DNA of 64,000 nucleotides from the NCBI GenBank assembly GCA_963728985.1, contig CAVSME010000003.1, forward strand, positions 1,302,001 to 1,366,000, written 5' to 3'. Made by a program: the position numbers and the translations under genes. Below are positions 54,672 to 63,535 of this stretch, in pieces; position 1 is the stretch's first letter, and every line of letters begins with the position of its first letter. The notes under the pieces were generated by a model that was not told the DNA's origin, searched no databases, and saw nothing but the letters and a program-made list of their open reading frames with translations. The DNA comes from DASXAI01 sp963728985 (GTDB lineage: Bacteria > Actinomycetota > Acidimicrobiia > Acidimicrobiales > Ilumatobacteraceae).

Positions 54672-55997
54672 GTGGACATCCGAGAGGTGACGGCCAGCGT
54701 GCGAGCCGGGCGGTTCCCGGCCGCCATCTACAGCGACGAGAGCATCTACGCCCTGGAGCGCGAGCGGCTCTTCGCCCGGACGTGGCAGTTCCTCGCCCAC
54801 GAGTCCGAGATACCGCGGCCCGGGGATTTCGTGGTGCGCCGGATCGTGGACGACTCCTTCATCGTGGTGCGCGATGACAGCGGCCAGGTCCAGGTGCTGC
54901 TCAACATGTGCCGACACAAGGGCATGCAGGTGTGCCGGGCCGAGGCGGGCACCACCACGCACTTCCGGTGCCCGTACCACGCCTGGACCTACAAGAACGA
55001 CGGCCGGCTGGCCGGCGTCCCGTTCCACCAGGAGGCCTACGGCGGCGACGCCCAGCTCGACAAGGCCGAGCACTCGCTGCTGCGCCCGCCGCACGTCAGC
55101 TCGTACCGCGGCCTGGTGTTCGCCAACCTGGATCCGGCGGCCATCCCCCTCGAAGACGCGCTGGGCGACTTCCGGTTCTTCCTCGACCTCTACGTCCACC
55201 AGAGCGACGACGGCATCGAGCTGCACGGGCCGCAGCGGTGGCGGGTCGGCTGCAACTGGAAGATCGGCGCCGAGAACTTCTCCGGCGACTCGTACCACAC
55301 GCCGCACACCCACGCGAGCGTGGTCGACATCGGGCTGTTCCGCGAGCCGAAGGCGAGCAAGCGCAAGGAAGGGGCGCTCTACTTCGCCGGTGGCGGCGGC
55401 GGCACGACGTACAAGATCCCGCCGAGCGACTTCGAGCACGGTCTGGCCCACGTGGGCTACCCGCCGGAGATGGTGGCGCACATGCGCGACGTGTGGACGC
55501 CGGCGCAGCAGTCGCTCGTCGGCGAAGCCGGCTTCATGGTTTCGGCTGCAACGATCTTCCCGAACCTGAGCTTCGTGCACAACTGGCCGAAGATCGCCGA
55601 CGACGGCGACGTCGTGGTGCCGTTCATCTCGCTGCGGCTCTGGCAGCCGGTGAGCGCCACCGAGACCGAGTGCTACTCGTGGTTCGCCGTCGACCGCAAC
55701 GCGCCCGAGCAGTTCAAGCAGGACTCCATGAAGGCCTACCTGATGTGCTTCGGGACGTCGGGCATGTTCGAGCAGGACGACGTGGAGAACTGGACGTCGA
55801 TCACGAGCATGAGCCGGGGCCGGCTCGCATCGACCATCACCCTCGACACGACCATGGGCATGGCCGCCGAGGAGGACGGCACGGCGACCAAGCCGGCGGC
55901 GTGGCCGGCACCGGGCCAGGCGTACGTGGGCTACGGCGAGTACAACCAGCGGGCGTTGCTGCGGCTGTGGGCCCAGGCGCTGGAGGCGACACCGTGA
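54672..55997 (+). CDS. Aromatic-ring-hydroxylating dioxygenase, large (alpha) subunit
   Basis: 441 residues, GTG start. The Rieske [2Fe-2S] ligands are Cys80-x-His82 (NMCRHKGMQVC) and Cys100-x2-His103 (RCPYHAW). The catalytic domain has the bridging Asp206 and iron His209 and His214 in NFSGDSYHTPHTH. It inserts O2 into an aromatic ring to give a cis-dihydrodiol, taking electrons from a ferredoxin. No ferredoxin or reductase gene is in this operon. GTGA coupling to the beta subunit and the downstream genes points to a phthalate- or benzoate-like aromatic acid substrate. Confidence 0.93.
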   Translation: MDIREVTASVRAGRFPAAIYSDESIYALERERLFARTWQFLAHESEIPRPGDFVVRRIVDDSFIVVRDDSGQVQVLLNMCRHKGMQVCRAEAGTTTHFRCPYHAWTYKNDGRLAGVPFHQEAYGGDAQLDKAEHSLLRPPHVSSYRGLVFANLDPAAIPLEDALGDFRFFLDLYVHQSDDGIELHGPQRWRVGCNWKIGAENFSGDSYHTPHTHASVVDIGLFREPKASKRKEGALYFAGGGGGTTYKIPPSDFEHGLAHVGYPPEMVAHMRDVWTPAQQSLVGEAGFMVSAATIFPNLSFVHNWPKIADDGDVVVPFISLRLWQPVSATETECYSWFAVDRNAPEQFKQDSMKAYLMCFGTSGMFEQDDVENWTSITSMSRGRLASTITLDTTMGMAAEEDGTATKPAAWPAPGQAYVGYGEYNQRALLRLWAQALEATP

Positions 55998-56536
55998 CCG
56001 AGAGCATCGCCGTGCCCGCGGCGCGGCCAGCCGGTGCCGACGCGCAGACCCACCACGACGTGGCCACGTGGCTGTACTGGGAGGCCGAGCTGCTCGACCA
56101 ACGTCGCTTTCGCGAATGGCTGTCCATCCTGGCCGACGACGTGCGCTACCGGATGCCGGTCACCGTCACCACGATGCGCCGCACCGATCACGTCCCCCTC
56201 GGCGCCATGGCCCACTTCGACGAGGACCGTTACTCGCTCGAGAAGCGGGTGGAGCGGTTGGAGGGTGACCACGCCTGGACCGAGGACCCGCCGTCGCGCG
56301 CCCGGCGCTTCGTCACGAACGTCCGGGTGGCGCCGCCCGACGACACCGGCGCGGTCGAGGCCCGCAGCTACGTCCTGCTCTACCGCAGCCGGGGCGACGA
56401 GCGACCCGCCGACGTGGTCTCGGTCGAGCGCACCGACCGGCTCCGCCCGGGTCCGGCGGGCTGGCTCCTCGCGTCTCGGGATCTCGTGGTCGACGAGGCT
56501 GTGCTGCGCACGCAGAACCTCGCCCTGTTCCTGTGA
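55994..56536 (+). CDS. Aromatic-ring-hydroxylating dioxygenase, small (beta) subunit
   Basis: 180 residues; GTG start overlaps the alpha stop (GTGA). The scytalone-dehydratase-like fold shows in VATWLYWEAELLDQRRFREW, LADDVRYRMPV and RARRFVTNVRVAPPDDTGAV, ending RDLVVDEAVLRTQNLALFL. It has a structural role in the alpha3beta3 hexamer. Confidence 0.93.
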   Translation: MTESIAVPAARPAGADAQTHHDVATWLYWEAELLDQRRFREWLSILADDVRYRMPVTVTTMRRTDHVPLGAMAHFDEDRYSLEKRVERLEGDHAWTEDPPSRARRFVTNVRVAPPDDTGAVEARSYVLLYRSRGDERPADVVSVERTDRLRPGPAGWLLASRDLVVDEAVLRTQNLALFL

Positions 56537-57315
56537 GCGGCCTGCTCGCCGGCAAGGTCGTGGTGTGCACGGGCGGCGGGTCGGGCATCGGCCGCGCTGC
56601 CGTCGACGCCTTCGTGACCGCCGGTGCCCGCGTCGCCGTGCTCGAGCGCGACGAGGCGAAGTGCGAGGCGCTCACATCGTGCGGCGACGGCGTCGTGGCG
56701 GTGGCCGGCGATGCCACCACGGCGGCCGGCAACGCCGCGCTCGTGGACGAGGCCCTGACCGGCTGGGGTCGCATCGACGCCGCCGTCACGTTCGTGGGTG
56801 TGTTCGACCTCTACACCCCACTGGCCGACATCCCCGACGATCGCTTCGCCGCCACCTTCGACGAGGTCTACAACCTCAACGTGCGCAGCCCCCTGCTCAC
56901 GGTCCGGGCCGCCCTGCCGGCGCTGCGCGATTCGAAGGGCTCGATCGTGTTCACCCTCTCCAGCTCCAGCTTCTACGCCGGCCGGGGCGGGGCGCTGTAC
57001 GTCAGCTCGAAGTTCGCACTGCGCGGTGCCGTCGTCCAACTGGCTCGCGAGGTCGCACCCGACGTACGGGTCAACGGGGTAGCCCCGGGCGGCACCGTGG
57101 GCACCGACCTGCGTGGGCCCCGCAGCCTCGGACTCGACGGCGACCGGCTCGACGATCGCCCCGGCCGGGCCGACCAGCTCCGCGAGCGCACGCCGCTGCA
57201 CGTCGCCCTCACCGCTGCCGATCACGCCGCCAGCTACGTGTTCCTCCTGTCGGACCAGGCGCGCGGCATGACCGGCGAGATCCTCCGCTCCGACGGTGGC
57301 CTCGGTGTCCGCTGA
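56533..57315 (+). CDS. Short-chain dehydrogenase, likely cis-dihydrodiol dehydrogenase
   Basis: 260 residues, GTG start overlapping the beta stop. NAD-binding GGGSGIGRAAVDAFVTAGAR, the Ser of SSSSFYAGRGG and the YVSSK catalytic pair (ALYVSSKFALRGA) are intact. Closest in layout to BphB/HcaB-type dehydrogenases, which rearomatise the dihydrodiol made by the dioxygenase to a catechol-type diol. Confidence 0.9.
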   Translation: MSGLLAGKVVVCTGGGSGIGRAAVDAFVTAGARVAVLERDEAKCEALTSCGDGVVAVAGDATTAAGNAALVDEALTGWGRIDAAVTFVGVFDLYTPLADIPDDRFAATFDEVYNLNVRSPLLTVRAALPALRDSKGSIVFTLSSSSFYAGRGGALYVSSKFALRGAVVQLAREVAPDVRVNGVAPGGTVGTDLRGPRSLGLDGDRLDDRPGRADQLRERTPLHVALTAADHAASYVFLLSDQARGMTGEILRSDGGLGVR

Positions 57316-58027
57316 CCCGCTGCGACCGCTGCGCGAGACCGTCGCCCTCGGCTGCCGCATCCTCGCCGCCCGCGGTCTCGTAGACGGCGTGCTCGGTCAC
57401 GTCTCGGCGCGGGTGGGCCCCGAGTCGTTGCTCGTCCGCTGCCGAGGCCCTCAGGAGCGGGGCGTGGCCCACACCAAGGCCGACGACATCCGCTTGGTCG
57501 ATCTGGACGGACGGCACCTGGAGGCGAGCGAGGGCTGGCAGGTGCCGAAGGAGCTGCCCATCCACAGTCGCCTGCTGGCCACCCGGCCCGATGTCGGGGC
57601 CGTGGTCCACGCCCACCCGCCGTCGGTCCTCCTGTGCGGCCTGGCCGAGCTGCCCCTGCGGCCGATCTTCGGCGCCTACAACATCCCCGCCATGCGCCTC
57701 GCCGCCGGTGGCGTCCCCGTCTACCCGCGCTCGGTCCTGATCGCCCGCGACGAGCTGGCCGACGAGATGCTGGCGGCCATGGGTGACCGGCCGGCATGCA
57801 TCCTGCGGGGCCACGGCATCACCGTCACCGGGGCGTCGGTCGAGGAAGCGGTGGTGCGGGCCGTCGACCTCGACGAGCTGTGCTCGATCACGCTGCGCCT
57901 GGCCCAGCTCGGGGTCACGGCGCCCGAGGTGCCCGCCGCCGACCAGGCCGAGCTCCCCGATCTCGGCGGCGCCTTCAACGACCAGCTCCACTGGCAGGCC
58001 CTCACCGCCGCCATCGACCCGAACTGA
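57296..58027 (+). CDS. Class II aldolase/adducin-family protein, likely decarboxylase
   Basis: 243 residues; GTG 57296 or 57305, both overlapping the dehydrogenase end. The metal site of the family is present as VVHAHPPSV and the later His in LRGHGITVTG, with acid-base-type Glu in QVPKELPIHSRL. Aldolase-type members include 3,4-dihydroxyphthalate decarboxylase (PhtC/PadC), found in exactly this order after dioxygenase and dihydrodiol dehydrogenase genes. That context makes decarboxylation of a dihydroxylated aromatic acid more likely than sugar aldol cleavage. Confidence 0.8.
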   Translation: MASVSADPLRPLRETVALGCRILAARGLVDGVLGHVSARVGPESLLVRCRGPQERGVAHTKADDIRLVDLDGRHLEASEGWQVPKELPIHSRLLATRPDVGAVVHAHPPSVLLCGLAELPLRPIFGAYNIPAMRLAAGGVPVYPRSVLIARDELADEMLAAMGDRPACILRGHGITVTGASVEEAVVRAVDLDELCSITLRLAQLGVTAPEVPAADQAELPDLGGAFNDQLHWQALTAAIDPN

Positions 58028-58043
58028 CGCGCGATAAGTGCTC

Positions 58044-58069
58044 CCACGGTTGATAACTCGCGTCAGTAC
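58044..58069. repeat. Left copy of a 26-bp inverted repeat
   Basis: The complement of this segment matches 62339-62364 at 24 of 26 positions (core TATCAACCGTGG and GTACTGACGCGA). The copy also forms one arm of a hairpin with CTGACGCG at 58024-58031. It lies between the decarboxylase stop and the TetR gene and may act as a terminator. Confidence 0.7.
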
Positions 58070-58083
58070 CCGAAATCGGGTGG

Positions 58084-58103
58084 CTGAGTGAGCGCTCACT
58101 CAG
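58084..58103. promoter_or_regulatory. Perfect 20-bp palindrome, TetR operator
   Basis: CTGAGTGAGCGCTCACTCAG is a perfect palindrome 16 bp before the TetR-family start. TGAGTGA-x-TCACTCA palindromes are classical TetR/AcrR operators. It should control the tetR-ABC-ABC operon. Confidence 0.85.
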
Positions 58104-58119
58104 GTAGCGTGGCCCGCCG

Positions 58120-58716
58120 ATGTCCCTGCCCACGGCGCCGGTCCGTACCCCCCGAGCAGCCCCGATGCCCCCGCGCGAGCGCCGGGCCGCCATCGTCGCC
58201 GCCACCGTCCCCCTGCTCCTGGCCCAGGGCGTGGACGTCACCACCCGCCAGATCGCCGAGGCCGCCGCCATCGCCGAGGGCACCATCTTCCGGGTCTTCC
58301 CGGACAAGGAGTCCTTGATCGACGCCGCCGTCGAGGCCGCCTTCGACACCGCTCCCACCGAGGCGGCGCTGGCCGCCATCGACCCCGCCGAGCCCTTCGA
58401 GGAGCGCCTCGCCCTGGCCGTGGCCATCGTCCAGCATCGGGTGCTCGACATCTGGCGGCTGGTCTCGGCCGTCGGGATGCGCGACACGCCCGGCGTGAAG
58501 GGGCGCCGAGGGACGCCCGAGCTGGCCGGCCTGGCCGCCCTGTTCGAGGCCGAGCGCCCGTGCCTGCGCTACGACCCCGCCACTGCGGGGCGTCTCCTGC
58601 GCAGCATCACCCTCGCCCTCAGCCACCCCGCCATCGTGACCGGTGACCCGATGCCGCCGGAGGAGATCGTCACCCTCTTCCTCGACGGCGCCCGCGTAGG
58701 CGGTGCGCCGTGCTGA
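58120..58716 (+). CDS. TetR/AcrR-family repressor of the ABC exporter
   Basis: 198 residues; a later ATG (MPPRERRAAIVAATVPLLL) may be the real start. The HTH VTTRQIAEAAAIAEGTIFRV FPDKESLIDA is typical of the family, followed by a helical ligand domain. The gene follows a perfect palindrome and overlaps the first ABC gene, so it is likely an autorepressor released by a substrate of the exporter. Confidence 0.92.
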   Translation: MSLPTAPVRTPRAAPMPPRERRAAIVAATVPLLLAQGVDVTTRQIAEAAAIAEGTIFRVFPDKESLIDAAVEAAFDTAPTEAALAAIDPAEPFEERLALAVAIVQHRVLDIWRLVSAVGMRDTPGVKGRRGTPELAGLAALFEAERPCLRYDPATAGRLLRSITLALSHPAIVTGDPMPPEEIVTLFLDGARVGGAPC

Positions 58717-60443
58717 TCGGTCTCCTGCGCACCTACCTCCAGCGGTACCGCGGCATCCTCGTGGCCGTCGTCATCCTGCAGCTGATCCAGGCGATGGCCA
58801 CCCTCTACCTGCCCAGCCTCAACGCCAACATCATCGACAAGGGCATCGCCACCGGCGACACCGCGTACATCTGGCGCACCGGCGCCCTGATGCTCCTCAT
58901 CACCCTGGGTCAGGTGGGCTTCAACATCGGCGCCGTCTACTACGGCTCGCGGGCGGCGATGGGCTTCGGGCGCGACGTCCGCAGCAGTCTCTTCCACACA
59001 GTCACCGACTTCTCCAGCCAGGAGGTCGACCACTTCGGCGCCCCATCGCTCATCACCCGGATCACCAACGACGTGCAGCAGGTGCAGATGCTCGTGCTGA
59101 TGACGTGCACGCTGCTGGTGGCGGCGCCCATCACCGCCATCGGCGGCATCGTCCTGGCCCTGCGGGAGGACGCCGGGCTATCCGCCATCCTCCTCGTCAG
59201 CATCCCGGCGCTCATCATCGCCGTCTCGATCGTGATCTCCCGGATGGTGCCGCAGTTCCGGCTCATGCAGGAGCGGATCGACGTCGTCAACAAGGTGCTG
59301 CGGGAGCAGATCACCGGCATCCGCGTCGTGCGCGCCTTCGTGCGCGAGCCCGACGAGTCCAAGCGCTTCGACGCCAGCAACGGCGACCTCACGGCGACGT
59401 CGCTGCGGGCCGGTCGCCTGATGGCGTTCATGTTCCCGCTGGTGATCGTGATCCTGAACCTGTCGAACGCCGCCGTGATCTGGATCGGCGCCAACCGGAT
59501 CAACACCGGCTCGCTGACCCTGGGCGAGATGATCGCCTTCCTGAGCTACCTCACGCAGATCCTGATCGCCGTGATGATGGCCACGTTCATGGCGATCATG
59601 GTGCCGCGCGCCGCGGTGTGCGCCGAGCGCATCCAGGAGGTGCTGAAGACCCCGTCGTCCGTGCGAGCGTCGGCCACGCCAGTCACGGAGGTGACCACCG
59701 TGGGCTCGCTCGAGTTCCTCGACGTGGGCTTCCACTACCCCGGGGCCGAGGCGCCGGTGCTGTCGAACATCTCGCTCACGTCACTGGCCGGGCAGACGAC
59801 CGCCATCATCGGCAGCACCGGGTCGGGCAAGACCACGCTGCTCAACCTCGTGCCCCGCCTGTTCGACGTGACGTCGGGCATCGTGCTCGTCGACGGCGTC
59901 GACGTGCGTGAGCTCCACCCTGACGTCTTGCGCCGCCGCGTCGGCCTCGTGCCGCAGAAGCCCTACCTGTTCTCGGGCACGGTGGCCAGCAACCTGCGCT
60001 ACGGCAAGCCCGACGCCACCGACGAGGAGATCTGGGAGGCGCTGGAGGTGGCGCAGGCGGCCGACTTCGTGCGGGCCATGCCCGGCGGCATCGAGGCGGC
60101 CATCGCCCAGGGTGGCAGCAACGTGTCTGGCGGCCAGCGCCAGCGCCTGGCCATCGCCCGCGCCCTCGTGCGCAAGCCCGAGATTTACCTGTTCGACGAC
60201 TCGTTCTCCGCCCTCGACCTCCGCACCGACGCCCGTTTGCGCGCCGCCCTCGTGCCGTACACGCGGGAGAGCACGGTCATCGTCGTGGCCCAGCGGGTCT
60301 CCACCATCTCCGGGGCCGACCAGATCCTCGTGCTCGAAGACGGCCAGACCGTGGGCCTCGGCCGGCACGACGAGCTCCTCGAAGGCTGCCCCACGTACGC
60401 CGAGATCGTGGCGTCGCAGGTCGGTCAGCAGGAGGCGGCGTGA
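58710..60443 (+). CDS. ABC exporter half-transporter with degenerate ATP site
   Basis: 577 residues, GTG start overlapping the TetR stop. Six transmembrane helices (about 1-310) and one nucleotide-binding domain with Walker A GSTGSGKTTLLN and signature NVSGGQRQRLAIARAL. Walker B ends IYLFDDSFSALD, with Asp in place of the catalytic Glu, and the H-loop His is Gln (VVAQRVSTI). This is the degenerate partner of a heterodimeric exporter of the BmrCD/TM287-288 type. It is coupled by GTGA to the next gene. Confidence 0.92.
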   Translation: MLIGLLRTYLQRYRGILVAVVILQLIQAMATLYLPSLNANIIDKGIATGDTAYIWRTGALMLLITLGQVGFNIGAVYYGSRAAMGFGRDVRSSLFHTVTDFSSQEVDHFGAPSLITRITNDVQQVQMLVLMTCTLLVAAPITAIGGIVLALREDAGLSAILLVSIPALIIAVSIVISRMVPQFRLMQERIDVVNKVLREQITGIRVVRAFVREPDESKRFDASNGDLTATSLRAGRLMAFMFPLVIVILNLSNAAVIWIGANRINTGSLTLGEMIAFLSYLTQILIAVMMATFMAIMVPRAAVCAERIQEVLKTPSSVRASATPVTEVTTVGSLEFLDVGFHYPGAEAPVLSNISLTSLAGQTTAIIGSTGSGKTTLLNLVPRLFDVTSGIVLVDGVDVRELHPDVLRRRVGLVPQKPYLFSGTVASNLRYGKPDATDEEIWEALEVAQAADFVRAMPGGIEAAIAQGGSNVSGGQRQRLAIARALVRKPEIYLFDDSFSALDLRTDARLRAALVPYTRESTVIVVAQRVSTISGADQILVLEDGQTVGLGRHDELLEGCPTYAEIVASQVGQQEAA

Positions 60444-62335
60444 CCACCACCGACCCGGACGTCGAGCGGCAGGAGGAAAGGGAGATCCGGCCGCCGTCGT
60501 CGGAGCTGCGCACCGGCCCCGGCGGCGGAGGTCGCTTCATCGCCGCTGGCGTGCCTGCCGAGAAGTCGATGGACTTCGGCGGCACCGTGCGTCGGCTCGG
60601 CCGGCGCATGCGCAAGGAGCGCCTGCGCGTCGCCGGGGTCTTCGTGCTGGCCATCTGCAGCGTGTCGCTCACGGCCCTCGGCCCCAAGGTCCTCGGCCAC
60701 GCCACCAACATCATCGTGGACGGCCTCTCCAGCGGTTCGGGCATCGACTTCGGTGACCTCCACCGCGTCCTGCTCACGGTGGCCGGGCTCTACCTGGCCG
60801 GCAGCGTCCTCGCCTACCTCCAGTCGTACACGCTCGCCGGCATCGTGCAGCGGACGATGTACCGGCTACGACGGGACGTGGAGGACAAGCTCAACCGGCT
60901 GCCGCTCAGCTACATCGACCACAACGCTCGTGGCGACCTGCTGAGCCGCGTCACGAACGACATCGACAACGTGGCCCAGAGCCTGCAGCAGAGCCTGAGC
61001 CAGCTGCTCACGTCGTGCCTCACCCTCGTGGCCGTCATGGTGATGATGCTCACCATCTCACCGCTGCTGTCGCTGGTCGCCATCGTGACGATCCCGCTGT
61101 CGCTGCTGGCCATCAAGCTGATCACCAAGCACTCGCGCGGTCGCTTCATGGCGCAGTGGCGCCACACCGGGACGCTCAACGCGCAGGTGGAGGAGGCGTT
61201 CACCGGCCACGCCATCGTGAAGGCGTTCGGCCGCCAGCGGGAGGTGGAGGAGCGCTTCCGGCTGAAGAACGAGGAGCTGTACGCCACGAGCTTCAGCGCC
61301 CAGTTCATCTCCGGTCTGATCCAGCCGGCCATGATGTTCCTGAGCAACCTGAACTTCGTCGCCATCGCCGTCATCGGTGGGCTGCGGGTCTCGTCCGGTG
61401 CGCTGTCGCTCGGCGACGTGCAGGCGTTCATCCAGTACTCGCGGCAGTTCACCCAGCCCCTCACCCAGGTGGCATCGATGGCCAACGTGCTGCAGTCGGG
61501 CATCGCATCGGTGGAGCGGGTGTTCGAGCTGCTCGATGCCGACGAGCAGGAGCCCGACGCCGCCGAGCCGCTGACCGACCCTCGGCCGCTGGGCCGGGTC
61601 GAGTTCGACCACGTGTCGTTCTCCTACGACCCCGACCGCCCGCTCATCCAGGATCTGTCGCTGGTGGCCGAGCCCGGCCGGACCGTGGCCATCGTGGGCC
61701 CGACGGGCGCCGGCAAGACCACGCTGGTCAACCTGATCATGCGCTTCTACGAGCTGGATGCCGGCGCCATCCGGCTCGACGGGGTCGACATCTCCAAGAT
61801 GGCGCGCCGCGAGCTGCGCTCGAACATCGGCATGGTGCTGCAGGACACGTGGCTGTTCGGCGGCACCATCCGCGACAACATCGCCTATGGCAACCTCGAC
61901 GCCACCGACGAGCAGATCCGCGAGGCGGCGCGCGCCACCTACGTCGACCGCTTCGTGCACTCGCTCCCCGACGGCTACGACACGGTCCTCGACGACGAGG
62001 GCACGAGCGTGAGCGCCGGCGAGAAGCAGCTGCTCACCATCGCTCGTGCCTTCCTCGCCGACCCGACCATCCTCATCCTCGACGAGGCCACCAGCTCGGT
62101 CGACACCCGCACGGAGGTCCTCATCCAGGAGGCCATGGCGGCGCTGCGCTCCCAGCGCACGAGCTTCGTGATCGCCCACCGGCTCTCCACCATCCGCGAC
62201 GCCGACATCATCTTGGTGATGGACGCCGGGCGCATCGTGGAGCAGGGCAGCCACGCCGAGCTGCTGGCCGCCGGCGGCTTCTACTACAACCTCTACAACG
62301 CCCAGTTCATCGCCCCCGCGGCGGAGGTCGCCTGA
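60440..62335 (+). CDS. ABC exporter half-transporter with canonical ATP site
   Basis: 631 residues, GTG start. An N-terminal extension of about 50 residues, then six helices and a nucleotide-binding domain with Walker A GPTGAGKTTLVN, signature VSAGEKQLLTIARAF, Walker B TILILDEATSSVD with the catalytic Glu, and H-loop VIAHRLSTI. It pairs with the degenerate upstream half to form a heterodimeric multidrug-type exporter. The regulator upstream suggests induction by a toxic or metabolic ligand. Confidence 0.92.
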   Translation: MTTTDPDVERQEEREIRPPSSELRTGPGGGGRFIAAGVPAEKSMDFGGTVRRLGRRMRKERLRVAGVFVLAICSVSLTALGPKVLGHATNIIVDGLSSGSGIDFGDLHRVLLTVAGLYLAGSVLAYLQSYTLAGIVQRTMYRLRRDVEDKLNRLPLSYIDHNARGDLLSRVTNDIDNVAQSLQQSLSQLLTSCLTLVAVMVMMLTISPLLSLVAIVTIPLSLLAIKLITKHSRGRFMAQWRHTGTLNAQVEEAFTGHAIVKAFGRQREVEERFRLKNEELYATSFSAQFISGLIQPAMMFLSNLNFVAIAVIGGLRVSSGALSLGDVQAFIQYSRQFTQPLTQVASMANVLQSGIASVERVFELLDADEQEPDAAEPLTDPRPLGRVEFDHVSFSYDPDRPLIQDLSLVAEPGRTVAIVGPTGAGKTTLVNLIMRFYELDAGAIRLDGVDISKMARRELRSNIGMVLQDTWLFGGTIRDNIAYGNLDATDEQIREAARATYVDRFVHSLPDGYDTVLDDEGTSVSAGEKQLLTIARAFLADPTILILDEATSSVDTRTEVLIQEAMAALRSQRTSFVIAHRLSTIRDADIILVMDAGRIVEQGSHAELLAAGGFYYNLYNAQFIAPAAEVA

Positions 62336-62338
62336 GTC

Positions 62339-62364
62339 GTACTGACGCGATCTATCAACCGTGG
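62339..62364. repeat. Right copy of the 26-bp inverted repeat
   Basis: It matches the complement of 58044-58069 at 24 of 26 positions. It starts 4 bp after the exporter stop and, with ATCGTGTCAG at 62385-62394, forms a stem with CTGACGCGAT. It probably terminates the convergent exporter and MaoC-like transcripts. Confidence 0.65.
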
Positions 62365-62390
62365 CGACGCATATCGCGCACGAGATCGTG

Positions 62391-63302
62391 TCAGAGGCGG
62401 TCCTTCGGGTAGCCGGGGTAGGACTCCTTGAACACGCCCGAGTGCAGCAGGACGACGGCGGCCACCTTGTCGTTGCTGGCGTCGGTCAGCGTCGTGCGGG
62501 TCCAGTACGACTCCGTGCGGCGGCTCTGGCTCAAGCCCACGATCTCCCGCTTGATGCGGTAGTCCTGCTCGACGAAGACCGGGCCGTTGATCAGGCGGAT
62601 CTCCAGGTCGAGGAACAGGCCGAGGGCCGGGCCCCGCACCGGGAAGCCGCGCCCCGACTTGTTGGCGAGGACGCTGATCATCTCCATCGGCACCACGGCA
62701 CGGCCCCATGGCGATGACGACGACCCGGCCACCGTGTACCACGGGTGCGGTTCGGTGATCTTGGCCAGCTTCTCCTCCAGCGAGAACGGGTAGCCCGAGC
62801 CGTTGCCGTCGGCGTGGTTCATCGAAACCACGTCGCCCGCGTCGCGCTCCATGCCCACCTTCAGCTGGTCGACGATGAACAGCTCGCCGGGATCGCCCTG
62901 GGCGGCGCGCCGGGCATCCAGCTCGGACTCGCCGTGGTCGGGCCCGATCGACGCCGTGCCCGTCAGCACCGGCGTGCCGTCGGCCTTGTGGGCCTCGATG
63001 CGCGCTGACGTCGGTCCCGTCGTCGTCATCGACGCCTGCACCTGCTCGCCCTCTACCACCATCGTGCGGAAGTGGCTGCTGATGCAGCCCCGCTCGAACC
63101 ACGCCGGACCCCACAGCGCCACCGCCATCGGGTCGAACTGGCTGAAGTGGGTGGGGCCCTCGATCGGCGCGCCGGTCAGCCCGAGCGACGCCGCCGTCTC
63201 GCCGTCGTGGACGCTGGCGTGGCCGTCCACCTCCTGGTCAGCGAGCATCTGGGCCGGCGCCCGCAGCGGGCCGGTGACGGTGAGCTCGGTATCGAAGCGC
63301 AT
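62391..63302 (-). CDS. MaoC/hotdog-fold dehydratase-like protein
   Basis: 303 residues from ATG 63302. Two hotdog-like halves: MLADQEVDGHASVHDGETAA and GAPIEGPTHFSQFDPMAVAL (position of the usual hydratase motif), then EISVLANKSGRGFPVRGPAL-type second half. The usual catalytic D-x4-H of MaoC hydratases is not clear, so substrate and activity are uncertain. It is convergent with the exporter and followed on the same strand upstream by the amidase genes. Confidence 0.7.
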   Translation of the reverse strand: MRFDTELTVTGPLRAPAQMLADQEVDGHASVHDGETAASLGLTGAPIEGPTHFSQFDPMAVALWGPAWFERGCISSHFRTMVVEGEQVQASMTTTGPTSARIEAHKADGTPVLTGTASIGPDHGESELDARRAAQGDPGELFIVDQLKVGMERDAGDVVSMNHADGNGSGYPFSLEEKLAKITEPHPWYTVAGSSSSPWGRAVVPMEMISVLANKSGRGFPVRGPALGLFLDLEIRLINGPVFVEQDYRIKREIVGLSQSRRTESYWTRTTLTDASNDKVAAVVLLHSGVFKESYPGYPKDRL

Positions 63303-63312
63303 GACGGGCAAC

Positions 63313-63519
63313 CTACCGCTGCGACCAGTCGGTGAACCGTGGCTCGGCGTGGAAGATGGTGCCGGGCGACTCGTACCGGACGCCGTCGATGGCGTACAGC
63401 GCGTCGAAGGCCTGGCGCTGCAGCGGGTAGGCGGCGATCAGGCGGTCGCGCTCGTCGGGAGTGAGTTGGATGCCGGCGGCCGCCAGCAGGGCGTCGACGG
63501 TGGCGGCGGTGTCGTCCAT
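63313..63519 (-). CDS. Small hypothetical protein linked to amidase
   Basis: 68 residues, ATG 63519 behind a GGAGGAG box 9 bp upstream. MDDTAATVDALLAAAGIQLT is followed by PDERDRLIAAYPLQRQAFDA and YAIDGVRYESPGTIFHAEP. It resembles in size and helix content the small partners of amidase-signature enzymes (GatC-like), but I cannot assign it. It begins 16 bp after the amidase stop. Confidence 0.7.
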   Translation of the reverse strand: MDDTAATVDALLAAAGIQLTPDERDRLIAAYPLQRQAFDALYAIDGVRYESPGTIFHAEPRFTDWSQR

Positions 63520-63535
63520 GTCGATGATCTCCTCC

